7,206 nucleotides of DNA from DTU018 sp964618175 (GTDB lineage: Bacteria > Bacillota > Syntrophomonadia > Syntrophomonadales > Syntrophomonadaceae), in contig CAZTZX010000090.1 of assembly GCA_964618175.1 (NCBI GenBank), positions 1 to 7,206 on the forward strand, written 5' to 3'. This document shows, piece after piece, positions 4,901 through 7,206 of the stretch (position 1 is its first letter; each line of letters starts with the position of its first letter). The notes beneath the pieces are model-generated. The model was not told the DNA's origin and searched no databases. It saw only the letters and a list, made by a program, of their open reading frames with translations. The position numbers and the translations under genes were made by a program.

Positions 4901-7206
4901 CTGATTTTGAAAGATCGCCAAAGGCTCCCATCAGGGATTCTCCCTTACTGTATACTTCAATGGAGGTATTGACAAATTTAAGACCTGTAGCAACAGATGA
5001 CATAGTCATCATTCTGTTTCTCTGTTTTCCCGCTGATGCTGGCAAAAGACGTCTATCCAGATAGGCTGTAATAACATATTTCCCATCTACCAGTTCATAG
5101 GATAAATCATAGCCATACATGCCATTTCCTAGAAGGGTACGGCTTTTGGCATTGGCCGGATCAAAGTCCACCTGCTCCGCCTTCATACTAACGGTTGCAT
5201 TCACATTCCCCATGGTCACATTGACTGCCGGGAGGTCTAAGGAGTTCAGATATCCATCTGCACCAAACTCCCACTTAACATCCTCTATCTTCTTGGTCGG
5301 ATCTACAAAACTAACGTCTGCTTCGGTTATATATGCCGGCACTTTTCCGTGATCATATTTTAGAACCTCCTTAAGCTCAAGGCTCTTTTCGTTGTACTCC
5401 ACCGGGATGTTCGTGATGCTGTTGGTAATATGCGTGGTGAAGGTATTTCCGTTGCGTTCAGCTCTATTTCCTGCTATCCTCACATTATTTACCTTGTCCC
5501 CATCGTTAAAGATGGCGCTAACCTCCACATTACTACGGGGATCGACGGCGAAAGGGAATGTCGTTACTTCCGATTTGGGGTCTATTCCTCTGGTATTAGC
5601 TCCCTGGGTAAAAACAATCTGCTTAAGCTGAGTCCCTTCAGCTCCTACGAGAACTGAAGCAGAGTCAGTGTATTCCCCTTCCTCGCTCCTTGTTTTGGCC
5701 GTAATGGAATGGAAAATCGGCATCCCCCTGTCTGGCAGCGAAACCGCGGCAGACCATAGGCCTGTGGGGGCAGCTTTTACCTCGCCTATTTTAACATTGC
5801 CGTCCCACAGCTCTACTATATTACCGGCAGGGGCGAGACCGCTGAGCTTCACAGGTTTTAATGCATCAGCTTTTTCCACCTCGGTGGGTGCATTTAAATT
5901 AATCCTTTTGGTACTGATGGCAACAGAGCCTATTTCTTCAAGCTGGGGTTCCCCATAGATCATATATTTTAGCCGGAAGCTGGCTCCGATTTCCTTGTAA
6001 TCCTTTATATCCTGAACAACCTTGACCCGATAAGTCAGCGAACCGGCGGCGGACACATCATCCCCTAAATCAAGGGTAATGCGGTTGTCGGCGATAACAG
6101 GCTTTACATCTTCTTTTGTGCCCTTTATCTTCCTATAGACCTCTGAATCCTCAACCAGCGTCGTACCCGACGGGATATCAGCCACAAACTCCAGATTTTC
6201 GGAAGCTATCACAACTTTGTCATAATCGTAAACAGCCCGCAGGGTCATAATCGTGCCGGGTGTTGCTAGGCTATGACTGGAAGAAAGACCGCTGGCTGAG
6301 TAATGACGAAAATAACGGGTATCCCCGGTATAATATGTGGGCTTTTTGTCGCCAAGCTCGGTGACTTCGCCGTCCTGCACCGTAAATACTTCGCTGTGCA
6401 GGACGCATTTGGGGTCATCCTGCCACTGCGAAAAGTTAGCTATCCTTTTCTGTTCCCAAGATGCAACAGCTTTATATCTACCGCTGGGCAGATAACCGGA
6501 AAGATTGGGAGCAGATGAAGGGCAGTATCCCACATAGCTGCCATTTTCTTTGTAGACATACAAGTATCTGGTCTCGCCCGGTCTTTGTTTACCGTCTCGA
6601 TCGGTAACGTAGGCGTTAACACGCCCATATTGTTTTAAAACAGCTTCGACCTCGGCATAATTGTTTTCATCCAGAGTGGCAGCTACGGTGACGCTGCCAT
6701 AACTAAACCCTTCTCCATCCAGCGTAATCCTTATTTTGTCTCCGGGCTTTCCGTTTGTTCTAAAATAAGGAAAATCTGGGCCAGGTGGATACAGATGGGA
6801 TGTCCCCGGCGTTGTATTATTCACTACCTGTACACGTAACTGACGAAGATCGAACCAGTTAAAATCCAATGCTGCCTCAATTCCAGACACATTCATTGTC
6901 TTCACAATTAGATTTAGGCTCGCCAGTTCAGAAAGCGGTACTTTCACATCATGGGTGTTAGTTCCATCCGTCAGGGTGATTGCTTTCTCCACGGAATTAC
7001 TCTCTGTATTAACGGAAATTTCGCCTTCACCGTCAATCTTGGGCACCTGCATAGTATAATTGCCATCATCGCCAGTAAGGCAGGATGTATTGATAACTGA
7101 ACCATTGATATATGTCTGGGTCATCAGCACATTGGCGTTTTTTATAGGTTCATCCTTATGATTCGTAACCGTACCCTTAAGGGTCACTATCGGCACTTTA
7201 TTTAGC
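1989..7206 (-). CDS. Large modular S-layer-homology (SLH) domain surface protein, N-terminus off window
   Basis: About 1,735 residues are visible, ending at TAA 1989-1991. Residue numbers count from a GTG at 7194-7196, which is unlikely to be the true start: the frame stays open to the window edge (CTA AAT AAA before it), there is no Shine-Dalgarno sequence and no signal peptide. The protein should be exported and held on the cell wall through its SLH domains. Modules in order: carboxypeptidase-regulatory/prealbumin-like (about 1-93); beta module ending in an SGYLPSGRY turn (186-290); DUF11-like beta module (310-430); Ig-like module (432-518); unrecognised region (518-750); helical/hydrophobic insert (752-862); Trp/Tyr-rich patch (865-890); second prealbumin-like module (896-1003); SbsA-type Ig-like module (1007-1112); Ig-like module (1127-1212); Big_2 module (from 1216) broken by 100 N; a pre-SLH beta domain (1322-1529); three SLH repeats (1535-1711); a 24-residue tail. 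There is no catalytic domain I can recognise. An adhesin, scaffold or S-layer role is inferred from architecture only. Confidence 0.9.
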   Translation of the reverse strand, partial: LNKVPIVTLKGTVTNHKDEPIKNANVLMTQTYINGSVINTSCLTGDDGNYTMQVPKIDGEGEISVNTESNSVEKAITLTDGTNTHDVKVPLSELASLNLIVKTMNVSGIEAALDFNWFDLRQLRVQVVNNTTPGTSHLYPPGPDFPYFRTNGKPGDKIRITLDGEGFSYGSVTVAATLDENNYAEVEAVLKQYGRVNAYVTDRDGKQRPGETRYLYVYKENGSYVGYCPSSAPNLSGYLPSGRYKAVASWEQKRIANFSQWQDDPKCVLHSEVFTVQDGEVTELGDKKPTYYTGDTRYFRHYSASGLSSSHSLATPGTIMTLRAVYDYDKVVIASENLEFVADIPSGTTLVEDSEVYRKIKGTKEDVKPVIADNRITLDLGDDVSAAGSLTYRVKVVQDIKDYKEIGASFRLKYMIYGEPQLEEIGSVAISTKRINLNAPTEVEKADALKPVKLSGLAPAGNIVELWDGNVKIGEVKAAPTGLWSAAVSLPDRGMPIFHSITAKTRSEEGEYTDSASVLVGAEGTQLKQIVFTQGANTRGIDPKSEVTTFPFAVDPRSNVEVSAIFNDGDKVNNVRIAGNRAERNGNTFTTHITNSITNIPVEYNEKSLELKEVLKYDHGKVPAYITEADVSFVDPTKKIEDVKWEFGADGYLNSLDLPAVNVTMGNVNATVSMKAEQVDFDPANAKSRTLLGNGMYGYDLSYELVDGKYVITAYLDRRLLPASAGKQRNRMMTMSSVATGLKFVNTSIEVYSKGESLMGAFGDLSKSAKMADLLINYESVRPNLEPHMAEYYDNQLSSMGKDILMGKTLGLVGEGVGNAANFVPLVGQVVTGIAGIISGKLLGDMFDNEFDSDYNRLTTQLKGLSGWPKWSSGHEWDGWYWYDGDNYYRTGRTIINTRYIFDPSGYVYEAVEDNRIQGVTATVLYLPTEKATDAATAKASTEWEVWNAEWYLQENPLTTDADGKYAWDVPEGWWMVQFIKDGYQTAYSDALKVLPPQVDINIPMVQLIWPKVEKTIWGSGGRYVDVYFNKYMDMSAFEAANALSLTDDMSSLVSGAISSAVPVKTGVDELSLTKAVRFTPENSLEVGKNYNLTVNKAVSDYAGFSMEKDFTETELVTAAALVEGLSGRNIEVQPGKDITSDIKNAVTFTAADPTMENSLDKRLVFISSDDDVVRIRDNGDDVKIVSIAEGTAKVTATSVDDSDKNTEFEVTAKYPSLPIGVTHMTILNASGVALTDLSIHTGETYAIKPNLFPENATDKTITYSSDNQQVATVNASGVIXXXXXXXXXXXXXXXXXXXXXXXXXXXXXXXXXXATEQPNPPTTSEIKVEVKVDGSGQAAISVSDKAVTDAIKAAQDLAKKNGTEKNGIAVSVNISTDKAASSLSVILSPNAMSELVKAGVKELRTTSSIITISFDLISLTQFKQAGGNVTINAAKADVSKLSIAGRAAIGNRPVFDLSIQCGDKAISSFGGGLVSVAIPYTLGANEKTENLFGVHVDGNKVNWLIDSSYDSFAKLLRFSTAHFSHFGIGYKADDVPVFTDIAEHWAQADIEFVAARGLFAGTGNNQFSPDISMTRGMFVTALGRMAGIDATAHKTNKFTDVAETTYYAPYVAWAAEKGIVSGTSTTTFAPDQTITREQMAVIMSNYAKAMSYTIPKTSDAVTFADSASIASWARDAVRSMQMADILMGKGQNRFDPAASATRAEVAAVLHRYVELVIDKATAQVLEKNDSGQTPIMP
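2064..2594 (-). repeat. Three tandem SLH repeats anchoring the protein to the cell wall
   Basis: The repeats lie at residues about 1535-1584 (FTDIAEHWAQADIEF...FSPDISMTRGMFV), 1596-1645 (FTDVAETTYYAPYVAW...FAPDQTITREQMA) and 1658-1711 (FADSASIASWARDAV...FDPAASATRAEVA). Each has the F-x-D opening, a central helix, the F-x-P-D or F-D-P turn and a final helix starting with T-R. In known SLH trimers the TRAE motif lines the pocket that binds pyruvylated secondary cell-wall polysaccharide. Here only repeat 3 keeps TRAE; repeats 1 and 2 have TRGM and TREQ, and the arginine is kept in all three. Three repeats are the usual number for one functional anchor. Confidence 0.93.
2610..3233 (-). other. Pre-SLH beta domain of the surface protein
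   Basis: Residues about 1322-1529 form a module just before the SLH repeats. It begins with a VEVKVDGSGQAAISVS strand pair and a helix (AVTDAIKAAQDLAKKN). It continues with alternating strands and a helix (SPNAMSELVKAG) and ends in LLRFSTAHFSHFGIGYK. The ending resembles the F-x-T-x-H-F-S-x-[FY]-x-[IV]-G-Y block that commonly precedes SLH domains in Bacillota surface proteins. The resemblance is from memory of the family; I assign no function beyond a stalk or spacer. Confidence 0.6.
3264..3363. other. Assembly gap of 100 N inside the surface-protein gene
   Basis: Exactly 100 undetermined bases fall within the Big_2 module of the surface protein, right after TVNASGVI (residue 1277). The downstream side resumes with a Pro/Thr-rich linker (ATEQPNPPTTSE). 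One hundred N is a common placeholder for a gap of unknown size, so the true length may differ. The minus frame is open on both flanks with this length, so a real gap of length 1 modulo 3 would keep one gene. Confidence 0.97.
3364..3818 (-). other. Tandem bacterial Ig-like (Big_2-type) modules, second one truncated by the gap
   Basis: Residues 1127-1212 and 1216-1277 look like two consecutive Ig-like modules. The first has ISSDDDVVRI followed by IVSIAEGTAKVTATS and FEVTA. The second has the classic Big_2 series LSIHTGETYAIKP, FPENATDKTITYSSD and QQVATVNASGVI. The second lacks its last strands because the sequence runs into the N tract. Such modules usually act as stalks in secreted adhesins. 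The match to Big_2 is strong for the second module and moderate for the first. Confidence 0.75.
3861..4178 (-). other. SbsA-type Ig-like module
   Basis: Residues about 1007-1112 start with PKVEKTIWGSGGRYVDVYFNKYMDMSAFE and continue to VRFTPENSLEVGKNYNLTVNKAVSDYAG. The pattern of a V-x-V-x-F strand, a K-x-M-D-x-S turn and a later L-x-x-G-x-x-Y-x-L-T-V strand followed by D-x-A-G is characteristic of SbsA-type bacterial Ig-like domains in S-layer proteins. It is a structural module with no catalytic residues. Confidence 0.7.
4188..4511 (-). other. Second prealbumin/carboxypeptidase-regulatory-like module
   Basis: Residues about 896-1003 start with YIFDPSGYVYEAVEDNRIQG and run through TTDADGKYAWDVPEGWW to LPPQVDINIPMV. 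The T-D-x-D-G-x-Y-x-x-D-V-P core matches the T-G-D-D-G-x-Y-x-x-x-V-P core near residues 41-52 of the same protein, so two modules of one fold appear to bracket the N-terminal half. Calling it a surface-display beta-sandwich is inference. Confidence 0.65.
4611..4943 (-). other. Helical, Gly-rich hydrophobic insert
   Basis: Residues about 752-862 differ from the beta-rich surroundings. A charged, probably helical stretch (MGAFGDLSKSAKMADLLINY, then an acidic EPHMAEYYDNQ) leads into a Gly-rich hydrophobic run (about 803-841) with NFVPLVGQVVTGIAGIISGK at its core. A charged segment follows (DMFDNEFDSDYNRL). The core run has no charged residue for about 18 positions and small residues (Gly/Ala) spaced as in glycine-zipper helices. 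I recognise no named family. It may be a buried helical hairpin or a membrane-interacting segment. Confidence 0.55.
5643..5903 (-). other. Bacterial Ig-like module
   Basis: Residues about 432-518 contain VKLSGLAPAGNIVELWDGN, then VKIGEVKAAPTGLWSAAVSL, then HSITAKTRSEEGEYTDSASV. The order G-x-x-P-x-G, V-x-L-W-D-G, I-G, T-G-x-W-S-A-x-V-x-L and a final I-T-A strand is the repeat pattern of Ig-like modules in large bacterial adhesins. Only one copy is visible. Confidence 0.65.
6918..7196 (-). other. First prealbumin/carboxypeptidase-regulatory-like module
   Basis: Residues about 1-93 begin with VTLKGTVTNHKDEPIKNANV, continue with TGDDGNYTMQVP and end with HDVKVPLSELASLNLIV. The G-x-V-x-D/N-x-x-x-x-P-I-x-x-A-x-V opening and the D-G-x-Y-x-x-x-V-P turn are typical of this beta-sandwich. 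Because the module starts at the very edge of the window, at least a signal peptide and possibly further modules must lie upstream. Confidence 0.65.

Noticed and set aside
4527..4943. A toxin domain (colicin-like pore former) in the central part of the surface protein
   Set aside because: The hydrophobic run alone is not enough: no toxin family motif, no immunity gene and no delivery module are visible, so I report it only as an unusual insert.

Overview
The window holds two genes, both on the minus strand, with a short regulatory intergenic region between them. The S-layer-homology (SLH) wall-anchoring domains, the strong Shine-Dalgarno sequence, the consensus-like TATAAT box and the middling base composition suggest a low-to-mid G+C Gram-positive bacterium or close relative (Bacillota, Clostridia- or Negativicutes-like). 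This is inference; I cannot name a genus.

Layout from left to right: (1) 2-1825, a complete translational GTPase gene, typA/bipA, with all five G motifs and the BipA-specific C-terminus. (2) 1826-1988, an intergenic stretch with the typA Shine-Dalgarno sequence, an extended -10 promoter and, beyond it, a perfect 18-bp hairpin that fits a terminator for the upstream gene. (3) 1989 to the right edge, one very large ORF for a modular surface protein. It has prealbumin/carboxypeptidase-regulatory-like modules, several bacterial Ig-like modules, an unusual helical and hydrophobic insert, a Trp/Tyr-rich patch, a Big_2-type pair cut by a 100-N assembly gap, a pre-SLH beta domain and three C-terminal SLH repeats. 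Its N-terminus lies outside the window: the reading frame is still open at the edge and no signal peptide is visible.

The two genes are probably functionally unrelated. The surface-protein gene reads toward typA, but the hairpin and a separate typA promoter should make them independent transcription units. typA is an ordinary housekeeping/stress GTPase. The surface protein is the accessory part, and most of the observations worth checking are in it. I saw no RNA genes, mobile elements, CRISPR arrays or defence genes.
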